52,311 bases of DNA. Origin: Psilocybe azurescens (taxonomy: Eukaryota > Basidiomycota > Agaricomycetes > Agaricales > Agrocybaceae). Under the pieces are notes generated by a model. It did no database searches and was not told the origin of the DNA. It worked only from the letters and a program-made list of their open reading frames with translations. Of this stretch, positions 23,797 to 36,155 are shown piece by piece. The stretch covers positions 1 through 52,311 of the forward strand of contig JAJIRX010000672.1 in assembly GCA_023853785.1 (NCBI GenBank), given 5' to 3'. Numbering within the stretch: the first letter of the stretch is position 1; the number at the start of each line of letters is the position of its first letter. Both the position numbers and the translations under genes were made by a program.

Positions 23797-26321
23797 CCCC
23801 AAGTGCCGGTTATTTTGGTGCCTCGAGGAGCAAACGGGTTGTGCCTAAAATCCGACTGAGATAAGAGTGATAGATTCTAAATACGATACCCGTTTATCGA
23901 GACCTCACTTCGTATGCAGTATAGCAGATTATGGACCCTTTCAAAGCGTCGATCTTAATTAATAAAAATTTAAATGCCCTCTAAGTTGCCTCCAAGAAAT
24001 AGATTATATAAGTCAGGTGACCCGGCTATCTCGTCAATTCTCACGCCTCACTGCACGGAGATAACAACTCCCAGGGAGTCAGATGCCTCGAGCAGAACCT
24101 ATGACAATCACGATGTGTTCGAGTCTACTTTCTTTGCCTTTGACAATCGTGGTGCTTACATGCGATTTCTACCACTTTTCACAACTGCTGAAATCTGCTT
24201 TGAAACTTTATATGAACACCTCATCTCTGGTGTCAGCTTCATCGAAGCAAACCTCGCATGGTACACCAACCATACCGACCGCCTCCAGTGAAAAGGCTGA
24301 ACGTTTACTCGAAAAACGCCACACAAACGGCATGACGATCTTCTTGTTCATATGTCCGCTTTAAACGCTTCACATGCTTCTCATACTGAGTGTGAGGGAG
24401 GCATGAATGGATGTGTCGGGCCTTAGATAAGCTTGTCCCCCAGAATCCACCCTTCCATTTCTATGATCGCCGTATTATAAATAAGCCATGACCTTCGGTT
24501 TTTGCCTCTCGTCTCATCGACAAGACTCTGAGGAGCAGTATATTCGGACGAACGGTTCATAGGCGCAATGACGATACCTTGGCGCGGTCCACTATCGTCA
24601 TCACTCTGAGACGAACTACGTTTTAACGACTTGAGAACATTTATTATTTACAGCCTGCTCTATTCGGCCGTCATCGGCACCGTGATCCACCCCATGATCT
24701 ATCCATATGCTTCCATGTGCATGATTTTCTCTCAGAATAACTGCATGAAAATTATCTGCATCTTTTCCCAGAGGCTGTCTAGTCCCGAGTTCATCTTATA
24801 ATGAGCTCTTATCCAAAAAAAATCGCCAACGGTACTCGGAGCTCAAGGATTCGTGACCTCAGCAACAGACTAAGCTTGTTATTTGGCACAGCTGCGCAAG
24901 ATTCTCTTTGGCTGCACTTTTTCTATTCTCCTCTATGCCCTTTGACAGGCATGTCTATTTATCTCGGTCTGTGTCGAACCACTGTTATAATTCCTCGGTG
25001 GCTGCTTCGACAATCTTACCAAATGCACGCCCGGGACCCGGAGAAATGCCCACGCCTTGAGGCTTTCCGTTGACCATTTGGCTCTGGCCTTTCCTTTAAT
25101 CGTATATCTGGGGCGCAGGCGTCCACCCTCCCTTCAAGTTTGCCCTGGGACAAATTAATACTCAATCATCTTCCCAAATGAACTATTTTGCTACTATTCA
25201 TCCATTTGTATATTGCTACGGGTCGCCATTCACAAAGGCAATGACTGGATCCCCTCGTTTCTAACTCGTTCTATCAACTCATAGCTTGGCAAGCCAGTTT
25301 AAGCCTTCTGGCATTTATGTGCTCTCGCTTCAACGGAAAATACGCCGGGAACAAGTCTACTCACCGACAAAAGGGCTGGAAACTCTTTGGTCTATTACTA
25401 TGCAGAACAATGCGACCTTTGAGTCGATCCATGTCTAATTCGAAATACCTTTTGACAAAGAACCCTCTCAATCAAGCATCCGGTCGGACATGAATGCAGA
25501 GCCCGAACTCGAGCGTTTACCCCGCTAAACTCCGAATATATAAATTATTCTAGTTCGAAGGCATAGTGTTCACCAAATGTTCACCATAAGGACGGAGTGC
25601 ATGAATCCAATACCAATCCTCCCTTCAATTTACTGACAGTGTGTGTAACTCCACTGGCATTCATCATCGACTTATACAGTCGGACTTGTCATAACCCATA
25701 CCCCTTCGGTGGATGGTTCAGCCTATCGGTTATGGGAGGTTATGGGTTATGAGAGGTCAATTTGGGTGTAAAATTCAGTTTGGTGGCGGCCCAAACTTAT
25801 GGACTATGGGGGTGTATCTGTCATCGCAGGGTTGTGACAGGAATGGCAAACACACATTCCATCTCTCATCACTCGACATAGAAACACGACAAGTTCTCGA
25901 AATGGTAGCATAGTACGTCGACAGTAAGTACCATTCCTGGAAAGCCCACGCCCACGGAGCAAACTGCGGGGCAAGAAGGATTCACCATCACGTGACATGA
26001 TGAAGCCAAGGGATGAGAGTTTCGGGTTCGCCGCCGTCCGTGAAATTTAGACAGGGCTCGAGCGCTCGGAGAGCTCCTGGGATATGGGGTGAGAAACGGA
26101 TGGCGCTGACCAGGCATCATTTCTGACTTCAACCCATACTTGTCTCCGTGACCTTTCCTTCTTGCCCATCTCCCCCACCCTTCCTACCGCTCGAGCGCCG
26201 TTGAGGAGCCAGTGTTGTACTTTGAAATCCACCTTCGGTCTTTTGTGCTATCTCCTTTCGCTTTCTGGGTCTTCGAGCTCCGTAAACTGTTACTTTTGTT
26301 GAACCTTCGTAGCGACACAAC
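23797..26321. other. 2.5 kb gene-poor region
   Basis: No convincing gene. The longest frames (23974-24291, 24083-24364, 24801-25073, all plus) lack recognisable domains, and I see no chain of coding exons. An 11-bp perfect inverted repeat lies at 25690-25700 and 25741-25751. The last 250 bp are pyrimidine-rich and probably the promoter and 5' UTR of the gene at 26322. Confidence 0.45.
25690..25751. repeat. Perfect 11-bp inverted repeat (hairpin potential)
   Basis: CATAACCCATA at 25690-25700 is the exact reverse complement of TATGGGTTATG at 25741-25751, with a 40-nt loop. A direct GGTTATGGGAGGTTATGGG repeat overlaps the right arm. Role unknown; it may be chance. Confidence 0.5.
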
Positions 26322-26994
26322 ATGTCTGAAGCTGACGTCTCCTCTTCCGGCGTGACGACGACGGCTGATCATAACACACCCGACGGGGTTGTGAATGGTA
26401 CCCTCGGAAAGGAACCTGGAGTCGTTACCACCTTGGACGTTCAGAACGAAGGAGAAGAGGACGAGGAGAGCGATGACTATGACGAGAACGACGAGGCGGA
26501 CTATGAGGTGCGTTGCTCCTTGGAGGGGAGTGCGCCCAACGTTTCAGCTGTTCATGACTTGCGTTTTGTGCTTCGTTTGTAGGAAGAAAAGCAGATCGTC
26601 GGAGACGAGGATGATGACGAAGAAGAGGAGGATGAGGAAGGGGGACGAACAACAGGTACGTTGCTCATTACGTATACAATTTGGGCCCACAACTGATTTG
26701 GCCCTTGGGGCTTTTCTTCAGGGAAAGAACACCCTGACACATCTTCTTATCGGCAATGTAAGTAACATTTTACATCCTCTTTAAACAAAATACTTAATAT
26801 GGAGAAACATTAGCCAAGTGCCCCCGTCGACGGGGATGATATTGGAGACGAAGAGGACGAAGAGGACGAGGACGAGGATGACGAGTACGTCGAAGAGCAG
26901 GACGATGCTCCCCGCCAAGCGTGAAGAAACGCAATATCGACGAGGTCGAAGACGAAGACGATTCCCAGGGAGCGAAGAAAGTCAAAGCATAGAC
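26322..26994 (+). CDS. Small highly acidic protein with basic C-terminus (nuclear/histone-chaperone-like)
   Basis: Start at 26322 (MSEADVSSSG). Four exons encode about 145 residues. Exon 1 ends ENDEADYE at about 26508; exon 2 (26583 onward) carries long Asp/Glu runs; exon 3 encodes GKEHPDTSSYRQ; exon 4 begins PSAPVDGDDIGDEEDEEDE. As written, exon 4 stops at a TGA near 26922. One extra C in the C-run 26910-26913 would instead give PPSVKKRNIDEVEDEDD and then SQGAKKVKA, ending at the TAG at about 26992, a natural basic NLS-type end. The acidic tract plus terminal basic cluster resembles prothymosin-like or Chz1-like histone chaperones, but such composition is not family-diagnostic. Expression and function are inferred only. 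Confidence 0.6.
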
Positions 26995-27265
26995 GAACCT
27001 TCGTCATTGAACCTTCGCGACACGACTCGACATACTCGAGTATAAATAAGCTCCACCGACAGTCCGACGCAAGCCCAACGTCTGACATCCGCTAAATGTG
27101 CTCGCGAAAGCAACAAAATAGAAAAAGAGGTTCTGAAGAACTGGACACACGCTCGAACATGTATGTAACCCCCCCAAGAAAAGATCAAAAAAGGCTTGTA
27201 AAGTGTACCCGTTTTCTCCTTGATTTATTCTGCTTTTTATATTTCCAACCCACACACAGCTTAAC
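26995..27265. other. Short convergent intergenic region
   Basis: Joint 3' region of the acidic-protein gene and the Gag-like gene. A 142-residue plus-strand frame crossing it (27096-27524) is antisense to the Gag-like exon and was not accepted. Confidence 0.4.
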
Positions 27266-28154
27266 TTATTCCGACGTCCTCCATTCCTTGCTTGCTTTCT
27301 GTATGTATGTACTATGTATGGTGTATATATGTAAGTACGCAAGGGTCCCATGGGACAATCCTTTCTTCCTCCCAGGCTCTACCGAGCGTCGCGCGGCGCG
27401 TCTGCGTCTGTTTTTGGCAGTGGTACTACTGGTAGGATGTGCTGCTCTGAGTCGTCTGTACTGGTCGCGATCCTCGGCGAACCGCATGATGTGTTCTCCA
27501 GTGAAGGGAGTATTGGTGTCATAACCACGTCGTATATCTTCCAACAAAGCGAATTGGTCGTACGGTCTTTCCCTCAGCATATGGACAGTTATGGCCTGCT
27601 TAAACAAATCAGTATCCACGGGTCCCATATCCGACACGCGATCCACATAATCAAATCCCTTCGCCAGGGCAGCAGGGTACGACTCTTCATTCTCAGCTCT
27701 CACAGCAAGAGCGTCCAGGAGGAGGTACAGCTGCTCCATCGGCCCGCCTTTGGTGTGGCGTTCCTTGAGGAGCCGCCAGTACTCGGCGGCACCGCGCTCG
27801 TGGGGCACGACGACCTGCATCTCGTACGCGGAGCTCCCAGCGCACAGGAAGGCGCAGACGCGCCGATCGTTCTGGACCCAGTGCGCGTGCGCGCAAGGCT
27901 CGATGGCGGGGTTCGGCGGTGTGCAGTCGGGGCGGGTGTAGTCCCACAGCCCGTTATGTGAGAGTGCGCAGAAGACGTAGTGCCTCCATTCTTTCCAGTT
28001 TCCTTTGGACTTTTCGAGCGGGTTTGATGCGCGACCAGTCCCACTGCGATGTGCAAAGGAGGGGGACGGAGGGATTATAGAAGTCAGCGAGAGCGGATTC
28101 GGACACGGTATTTCTGAGCACTGGTGGCTGGTGGAGCTCTTTACCTGTGGACAT
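27266..28154 (-). CDS. Stand-alone copia-type Gag-like protein
   Basis: Start ATG at 28152-28154 (MSTGKELHQPPVLRNTVS). The Gag-like region begins NPLEKSKGNWKEWRHYVFCA, then LSHNGLWDYTRP; it continues HAHWVQNDRRVCAFLCAGSS, GAAEYWRLLKERHTKGGPME and QLYLLLDALAVR. This is the order W-x-x-W / GLWxY / WxxND / W-x-x-L-x-x-x-H-x-x-G seen in Ty1-copia Gag/UBN2-type domains. A helical region (DTDLFKQAITVHMLRERPYD) and an Arg-rich stretch (KNRRRRAARR) follow, then a tail ending at 27266. No CCHC zinc knuckle, protease, integrase or reverse transcriptase is nearby, and no LTRs were seen. One indel near 28023-28030 is needed. It could be a domesticated gag gene or a solo gag remnant. The true 3' end may lie before the tail. 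Confidence 0.6.
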
Positions 28155-29281
28155 GATAATAGCGAAGAGGATTTGTTAGAGGCAGGGAGAAAGAGAGGTG
28201 GCGGCGCTACTTATACAATTAACGACGCGTCGTGTAAGACAAAGGGGCTGAAATAGGGGCCATTCTGATTTAACGCCAACGGACAAAAGAAATATGTAGT
28301 TCAGATGATAATACACAAATGCATGCGCATTTGATGGATTGAAAGAAGTCCAGTTGACAGCTATGTGCGAAATACTAGACTTTGTTTTAAAAAAAATTGT
28401 GCGCCTTCGTTTACAGTGTATAGTAAGCTCGTGACGCAATGCGCCAGAATGCGCCCTCAAGTGCGCAGTGTTTTCTTGGGGTGGAGCGTTTACAACTGTT
28501 TGGCACCAGCATGGCTGTCGCCTCCCAGTCCTCTTATTGGGAGCTTGCTCCTCTATCTCTTATGAGTGCCTCGAAGTGGACACTGAACAGAGTGGAGAGT
28601 GTGGCGTCTTGTATCCGCAACACGAGTCCCTCGTTATGTTGTTGAATTGTTGGTAACATGCAAACTTGATGCAAACATCGCAAAGCTGAATCCCGATGAT
28701 TAACATGGGCGGCATGGAGAGATTGCGAGATGTGTTCTCGCCGAAGGGCCCCTGGACCGCAGTTTAGCAAAATCTATCCTTTACAGATTACGGCACTCCC
28801 ATGCCGATTCCAAAGTATTCTTGAACTCTGTTGGTTGAAAGGGGAGCAGATCATGATCATGATCATCACGTTTATGCGGCCAGTGAAATGCTGCTCAGCC
28901 ATCTCCTATGTAGTGGAAGCTCAACTTCATCTGGCGATTATCCTTAGGATACCATATTCTTCAAGATCGGCCACTGTGGTCTCACTGCTCAAACGTGAAC
29001 TTGTTTTTTGTGTATTCGTATGTTAAACTTATCCAACGGTCTGTCTTGCAGACTGATCCTAAAATTCTGGCAATCATTGACAGTATTCTGATGCTGTACG
29101 CCTTACTTCGTTGTCATGTTGATCTTCAGTTTGACTGATTATATGCCTTGCCCGTCGTTGATTCCAATTTCAATCAGACTACTTATATACACCTGTTACC
29201 CTGAAGGGATCTCGTTACGCCCCTTCCTTCAGCTAAAGCTGCAGAGCAGTTGGCAATCATTTACTTCTACGTACGTAGACT
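28155..29281. other. Intergenic region upstream of two divergent genes
   Basis: No supported gene. A GATCAT-type short palindromic repeat sits near 28849-28866. ORFs here are short and without domains. Confidence 0.4.
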
Positions 29282-31145
29282 ATGGCAGCCATAACCATTT
29301 TCGTCGGCGAGGAGGGTTCATTGCTTGGTTCGCAAACCTCTAGTTTTTTGACTGTTGCATTGTTTGCTCTAATGGGTATGCTATCAAAACACTACTATCC
29401 CCGTCGTTTATGCTGGCGCATTCTAACCATGCATGCTTTACCTACAGTGTACGAATATCTCATTACCTTCGAAGACGAGGTGCGCATGTAGTTGCTCGGT
29501 TAGGTGGGTGGACGCTGAAGAGGTCGTATCACCTACCTTGCATAGAGAAAGAACTTTTGGAAGGGGCCATTTTCGATGTCCCATTTTTTATTTTTCTTCG
29601 TGAGTTCACACATGCATTGGTTTTATTTTCAGTTAGTTGACCTCTTTGGTGTTCAGAATCGTTACTTTTCTTTCTTTGTCGTGAGGTAAACGGAAGAGCT
29701 TCTCTTATCTACAGGAAATCCGAGCTTACCTATGTGACGTTTCATAGCCTTACCTTCATTTGTATGCCAAATTTATCTCTTCCGATGAAAGGTGTGCAAG
29801 TTGGACTGATCGCGTAACCGTAGTACATTTAATAGATGATTCAACAAACAAAGTATGTGAATCAGTCAACTTTAGGTCTGATACTTATTGGTCAACGTCT
29901 ATAGCTGTGATTACTCTTCATTATATCTGGCCGAACTCTTAACTCCAACACGCGTTATCAGTTGCCGAACTGCAATTTCTGTCTCATTCTACACAAGTGC
30001 TATCAGTACCGGGGTAATTCAAGGTCGGTTTAATACGGTCGGCAGTTACGGTCCTCCTCTGATTGACGCCACTCTCGATAATCTAGCCATTCTCGTCACT
30101 CGGGTCTGGGTCCTTTTTCCTGGGGAAAAAACTGTCCAATTTGTCCTCTTGTTTTCTTTCCTAATGTCGAACATATTGACTTTCGTTTTTATTTCCGCCT
30201 CTCTGAGCGGAATGGTAATTCTCCCCCTCTCGTTTTTTTTCATAACGAGTTTGTCTCGCTCTCAGGCTGTCATGCCACTCGTCCGCCTAATTTCTGGTCT
30301 GTGTATATGCCCTCGCTTATACTGCATGTGTGTATTTCTCAACACGTGCGAAAGGGGTTGACCTGCTTATTGTATTTTTCGTAGACTGGAATCTACCTGG
30401 CGACTGTTTATCAGTCGACAAAAGGATCTTGGGATTCCTCAAAAAACAAAGCTTACGTCGACGCTTGCTTGCTGAGTAAGTCATTTTCCAAATTTACACA
30501 TTCAGCTAGACCTTGAACGGGCGTTTTGCCTTCTTCCAACAGTGGAGGTGTACTCTACCTCATCGTCGCTTGTACGTTGCATTCAGATTTGCCCTGTAGA
30601 TCACCGAGGAACCAGTGCACCAAACATTATATCTAGGTTCTGTAGGGTTCACTGCAATCGGATCTCTCCTCACCAATATACCGCAGGTGCGCATACATCT
30701 ATAACACAATCTCCCTTTCAATTTTGAATTAAAAATCAAACGCCCGTTTCTCTAGATAAATATACCATCTATATTTTCCCGTACGTCCCCACTTTAACCT
30801 TGATACCTTCCCCTCATCGGACAGGCTCTAACGCGAACCACACTTGCATTCATTAGAGTGATAGTCTCAACGAGCTCTATCGCAACATCGCGCATCATGT
30901 TCGGCCTCCGATCCTTTTACATGGAGGTGGAGTCTAATCTAGACTGGGAAACCACTCCCATCCCTACCACCAAGAAGGCCGCGGGCCCCATCCCCACACT
31001 ATGGACAAACGCTGGTACAACAGAAAGTGCCCATGTTCTCAAGTCATCCGATATGTATACAGGGAAAAGCTTCTTCCTTCCGTTAGATGACGAGAAAGGC
31101 GAATCTCAAGTTTTCTCTGTTAACTTGCCTTCTAGTACTGTCTAG
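29282..31145 (+). CDS. DUF6533-type membrane protein (second copy, poorly resolved)
   Basis: Start at 29282 (MAAITIFVGEEGSLLG), then a hydrophobic stretch ending FALM at 29373. After an intron, VYEYLITFEDEV (about 29450-29483), then ARLGGWTLKR: the DUF6533 pattern YxxLxTFxxEVR...GWTLxR. Later hydrophobic segments are seen at 30060-30230 (ILVTRVWVLFPGEKTVQFVL, then LFSFLMSNILTFVFISASL). The final exon, from about 30825, encodes RVIVSTSSIATSRIMFGLRS, then a hydrophilic tail ending SSTV at 31145. The middle exons could not be followed with confidence; a frameshift is needed at about 29487. The gene may be a functional paralogue of the 12.7-14.7 kb gene or partly decayed. Confidence 0.5.
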
Positions 31146-31904
31146 GAAGACACCCAGACGACTTCAACCTGGTCATGAACACGGGGTCCAACGAGAGATC
31201 CTATAGAACAACGGACTGAAATGTATTATATCACAACACAAATGCTACTGTTTTTGAAATATTTATTATCTTGTAATTTTATATAATCCAGAAGTTCCCT
31301 CTCTGGGCAGAAAGAATAGTTTATAGTCTTGTGCAGTGGAAGGATGCAAGAAACGTTCATTGTATTAAGTAGAGAAATATACTCTAAATCTGTATATATG
31401 GTACATACGAAGGTAATCGAGATTCGTCCCGACAGGGTTCGAGAAGGACAGTCATTAGCGATTGCACATTAAGATTTTGGATGTGGAGAGGTTCCAAAGG
31501 AAAATTAAAACGAATGAGGTATTTTCGCGTAATTGCGAAAGGATGTCCGATGATATGGGGATTTGATGGGAATGGAGACCATCATCCAAGTCAAAAAATA
31601 TGTCGAGTCCAAAAAATATAAAAAAGAGTCGTGAGGGAACCGAACCGTAGAGAGAAAAGACGCGAGCATCACACGTGACCGGAATATGTTTTCTGGTTTC
31701 ATATCCGGCTTCGGAGTCCGCAGACCGCAAGACCTTGATGAGAAGCCTCCACTCCTCCTTGCCTCCCTCCACTTCGCTCGACCCACTCGCTCGCAAGAGA
31801 AACACAGATAATAAACACCACAAACCAGAACCCACCAAATCCCAAATGCGACGAAGGAATGAGCGTACGATCAGACAAGACATGATCAAAGTTGGATCAC
31901 AAGG
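31146..31904. other. Convergent 3' region
   Basis: 3' flanks of the DUF6533-type gene and the chitin deacetylase-like gene. AT-rich; frames at 31455-31889 have no domain support. Confidence 0.4.
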
Positions 31905-34060
31905 CTAATAATGCACGAGGGCGCCGAGTGTTCCAAGGATCGCGCCAACGGCTCCCATGAAGAGGCCAGGCCAAGCGCCCGTTGCGAGCAACGACGAAGG
32001 TGTCACGCCACTGAATGGAGTGAAGGGCGGCATCGCAGAAGAATTGGGTGATGTGAATGCATCGCCTGTACCACCGCCCGTCAAGTTGGCTCCGTTCGGC
32101 TGATAGAAGAGAAGAGTATCTCAGAAACACGGACAAGAAATAATTGGAGAGAAGAAAACCTACCCCAATCGGACGCGACAGGTCGCTGAAGGTGCAGCTG
32201 CTAGCTGTGCACAGACACTTTCCGCCAATGGGATCCCAGAAAGGCGTCGAGCAGTTCGCAGGCACTAAACGGAAATCAATCAAACAGGTCAGACACCAAA
32301 TCTTTAACATGCACAATCTGAACGTACATCTGTGGCGTTCAGGCTGGCCTTGGGAGGTATCTTGTGGCGGATTAGGCTCATTAGGACTAGGTTGTACGGT
32401 GGGACAGCCATACTATTGGACGTAGCAGGTGAGCATCAAACATGATATTGGCACAGATGCTTATGGGACGCACGCAGGTGTAGAACGGGAAATCTGAGAA
32501 CGCGCAGTGCGAGAGCAGCCCGTCCTCGTTCTTGGGGATTCCATTGCATATCTTAGCCGTGGAGTCTACTTGCGGTGCCGTGCATTTGAGAGGCGCGAAA
32601 GAGCTGAGCTGCGATACCGGGACTGGGTTTCGCACCCATTCGAGGAGCTGGATGTTGGATACGATCCACACTTGGGATACTGTGAGTTTATCAAGTTGGA
32701 TGGAAATGCGACTGCGTACTCACCATTTTGCTGCTGCTGAGCCCAGTCTAAAAGGCGTTGACCATGTTGATCGTCGAAACCGGCGCATTGACACCAGGAT
32801 ACGTTCTCTAAACCAAATGTTCAGAATGAAGTATACACCAATCCAGAAAACCCACTGATAAATGGATAGGATGTGTGTACAGTCCTATCGGTTGACGTTT
32901 TCCATTGTAATGGTCAGTGAATGTTTTCTTCATGTAATCCAGAGTTGCGCTGTCATTGACACTAGGGACTCCGTTTGCAGCATCACTATGTCCATTCCGA
33001 CGTTTCAGTAAAAATATGGAAGCGAAATGGTTTGCGACTTACAGCCAAGGATCCATCAAATGGGGACCTACAACGCCTCTCTCATCAAAGAAGGCATACA
33101 TTGGAATTTCCCAGAAGCCAGGTAATTTCGGTTCGCCACGGCAAGTCCCAGGGACGGACAGGCAGTTGTTAGCCATGCCGTTATCCAGAGTGTAGGGCCA
33201 GTATGCATCGGTGTTAGGATCCGTGACCGGAATGGATGCTGCCGCACTGGAGTCGTAGGTGAAAGCGGCTCCGGCCAACAGCTTCAGAGTATCTGCGGAA
33301 TAATTGAGGAATGGTGCGCGGAAGCCTTTGATGTCTGTCAGTGGTATCCCAGCGAGAGCGTTGAGGGCGATAAGATTGCCGTTGATTTCTTGCGCGGAAG
33401 GCGTGCCGACGTGGGTCATGCTGTGGAGCGGAGCCGATTTTGACGTGAGTGGCTTTACACAACTGATAAATTGTCATTGACGACGTACGTGTGATCTGCT
33501 ATCTCATTGCCTGCCACATACCAATCTGCGCGGACAACAAATCAAAATTACTTTGAATTTCTCAACAGCGCAATGCTACGTGTATGCACTCACCAGTGAC
33601 CAGTGTGTAATTAGTGTAATTCAGCGACGTGAAATAGGTCATTTTTATAGGACATCCGTTGGGGTTTACGCGTTGGCCGATGAACTGGTTGACTGCATCC
33701 AAAGTGTAGGATTGAACCGCATCATCGGCAGTGAAGACGATGAACTGTGGAACGTCCGACTGCCATATGCGGGAGAAAAATATAGTCAGCCACCAGCGTC
33801 CGCAAGCAACCTCGCGAAACACCGTCTGTCTCGCCAAAAAGCGAGCGACATAATTCCGCTGGATACAGATTAACCGCACTCACAGGATTGAGTCCTCCTG
33901 GGGGTCGGTGCTCGCGCAGTTGCAGTCAGGGCAGCTTGCACTTGGTCGCGTCGCACGAGTAGTCAGCAGCTTGTGGGCTCGTCGTGGGGCCAGATATTAT
34001 GCCTTCCTCGGCGATAACGCTGAACGGCAGCAGCGACAATAACAGAGCATATGGAAGCAT
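31905..34060 (-). CDS. GPI-anchored polysaccharide (chitin) deacetylase-like protein, CE4
   Basis: Predicted cell-surface CE4 enzyme acting on chitin or a related wall polysaccharide. ATG at 34058-34060 begins a signal peptide (MLPYALLLSLLPFSVIAEEG). A Cys-rich stretch (YSCDATKCKLPDCNCASTD) follows. The NodB-type motif 1 reads FVVFTADDAV, the TADD variant common in fungal homologues instead of TFDD. Motif 2 HTMTH is joined over the intron 33421-33488 (AGNEIADHT / MTHVGTPS). Motif 3 is GFRAPFLNYS (about 33320). The C-terminus has a Cys-rich segment, a Ser/Thr/Pro region and a hydrophobic end (LFMGAVGAILGTLGALVHY) typical of GPI attachment; stop at 31905-31907. Metal ligands Asp, His and His are present; activity and substrate are inferred from family. 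Confidence 0.88.
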
Positions 34061-35700
34061 GGCGGGCCTTTTTACGGGGCTTCGGGGGTAATGCAGACCA
34101 GAGAAAGGGAAATTTGACCAAGCAGGCTACCTCGCCGTGGGGAGGGCGGATCAAGGACGACGGCAAGGCAAGGGCGGGGTTGGGGTGAGAGGTTGGAGTT
34201 GAAAGAGCGGAAGGCAATTAAAGAGAAGGTAAAAGAGGGATACAGGAATTTGTGAAACTTTGACAAGTGTTCTTCTCAGCCGAGTTTAGGGGCCATGCCG
34301 TCCAATCGCGCTTAGTCAAACCTACTTTTCTCTTGCTTTGCTCTTCTGCTTGCACTGAATAAATGGTCCTATTTAATTGATCACATGCATGAAACACACA
34401 TGTATGTATGCTTTGCCTCCTCTTTGTTTTACTGTATTCTATCTGAGTCTCCACATAAGAAACGGGGAGCAATAGCTGGCAGATTCTCGCCCCTTGCCCC
34501 AATCCGAGCTTTGACTTTCTATTTATAAGATGCACAAATCTATTTATGTCACACACATACGTAAGGCTCCATTACAACTCGACGAACACTGGGGCGCGAA
34601 TAAGGGACACCTATGTACAACGTGTTAGAACTTGGCCGTCAGCACAAATTTTAACTTTACCGAGGTGGTTGTGCAGTAATTGTGGCGGCGTGGTCAATTG
34701 AAAAAATGCATGCATGGCAACGTTAACTCCAGACCTTCGTTTTTAGGCGCGGAAGAACGGACTAGAGCGGTCACTATGTAATCAACCAGAGCCACCTAGT
34801 TGTAAGTAGTTTCAATAACTCTACAGTAGGTAGATTAGAAGAACCTTTGCTCAAAACCTTTAACCTCGATATACTTAAAAATCGGAGGTAAGACGCAGCG
34901 TCGCGCTCGAAGGTGTATAGAAGTACGCGTTCTGCTGGCAGCTGTCCGTCCGTCTCTTTGGTTGGGTTGCCGCAGGAAACTCAATTCCGTCACTCGAAAT
35001 TAGTGCCGTGCTGATGCTTCTGGGTTGCCAATGCGGTCTTACAGCACATGATTGTTGCATACAATATAAGTACCAGCAAAATTTATACATATGTAATTTG
35101 ATCTCATCGGGCACTTTCAGCCTAGAGACCTCCTGAGCTCATATGTATAGTAATATAACTGTACAGCATGAATAATACAACTCAAGTTTCAGCGAACTTG
35201 AAGCAGTAGTATAATCGACGTAAGCAACAAGCAGGCAGCCTTGAAGCCGCGAACTCAGCTCTATGATGAGCTTCAATACACTAGTGAAGTAGATGAAACA
35301 GACCCATGGAAGCCTCGAGGAGTCTAAACTGACGTATGGAACATGTACGTAGTACCTACTCACCGCTCAGGCTCAGGCTTAAGATAACGAACTAGAATCC
35401 GAGCTTGCTGTCCTTTCTAGCGACGAAAGTTGAAACTCTCCATGAGTCATCACTGTCTCCGTCGAGCTCCTTTGACGCCCAATTTGGACATTCATTAGCT
35501 GTTTTTGGCCGAAGGCATTGGGCCTACATAGGCAAAGCAAATACTCCGCTCCGTATCTGAATTAAAGAGCAAATAGACACGAAAAAGATGACGTTGAACC
35601 GAATTGATATTGAATACATTCTAGGTATATGCATGAGTTCCAGAACGAGAACGAAACCTTTGCTTTTGGTTGAGTGTTGCTACTTAAATTACTATGTAAT

Positions 35701-35745
35701 AAATGAATGGATGGATGGATAGACAGATGGATAGATGGATAAATG
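35701..35745 (+). repeat. GATG/GATA microsatellite
   Basis: Interrupted tetranucleotide repeat (ATGGATGGATGGATAGACAG and similar units). Confidence 0.85.
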
Positions 35746-36118
35746 CAAGAAAAATTGAAACGGACGTATAAACTAAAAGATTGTGTGTATATGTATGCGA
35801 AATAAATGCAAGTGTGGTCGTGCAAATGAACCAATCATCATCATCGATGCGTGCGTTAAAAGAGAGCAGCCAACGTGAAAGAGAGAAAGGAGGGAGAGAG
35901 TAAGGTATTATTTCGTCATTACTGAGCGATAAAAAGGAACCCCGAATGGCGCGGAAAAAAGCCCCACATGATTAAAACGAAGGCAAAAGGATCGAAGGGT
36001 AAGTAGAGGCAAAAAAGCCTCCATGGACGATATCAGAGAAGGGATAGAATGTGGGTAAATATGAATAGGAATGGAAAATGTCGTGGGGTGGAATGGGGTT
36101 GGGGATTGGGGTATATGC

Positions 36119-36155
36119 AGATAGATAGATTGATAGACAGACAGCCAGACAGGAC
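36119..36155 (+). repeat. GATA/GACA microsatellite
   Basis: Interrupted AGATAGATAGATTGATAGAC-type tract followed by AGACAGCCAGACAGGACA. Confidence 0.8.

Noticed and set aside
34556..35834. Possible genes in the gap between deacetylase and RhoGEF
   Set aside because: Frames are short, include microsatellite translation (repeated His-Pro-Ser-Ile) and lack splice-linked neighbours.
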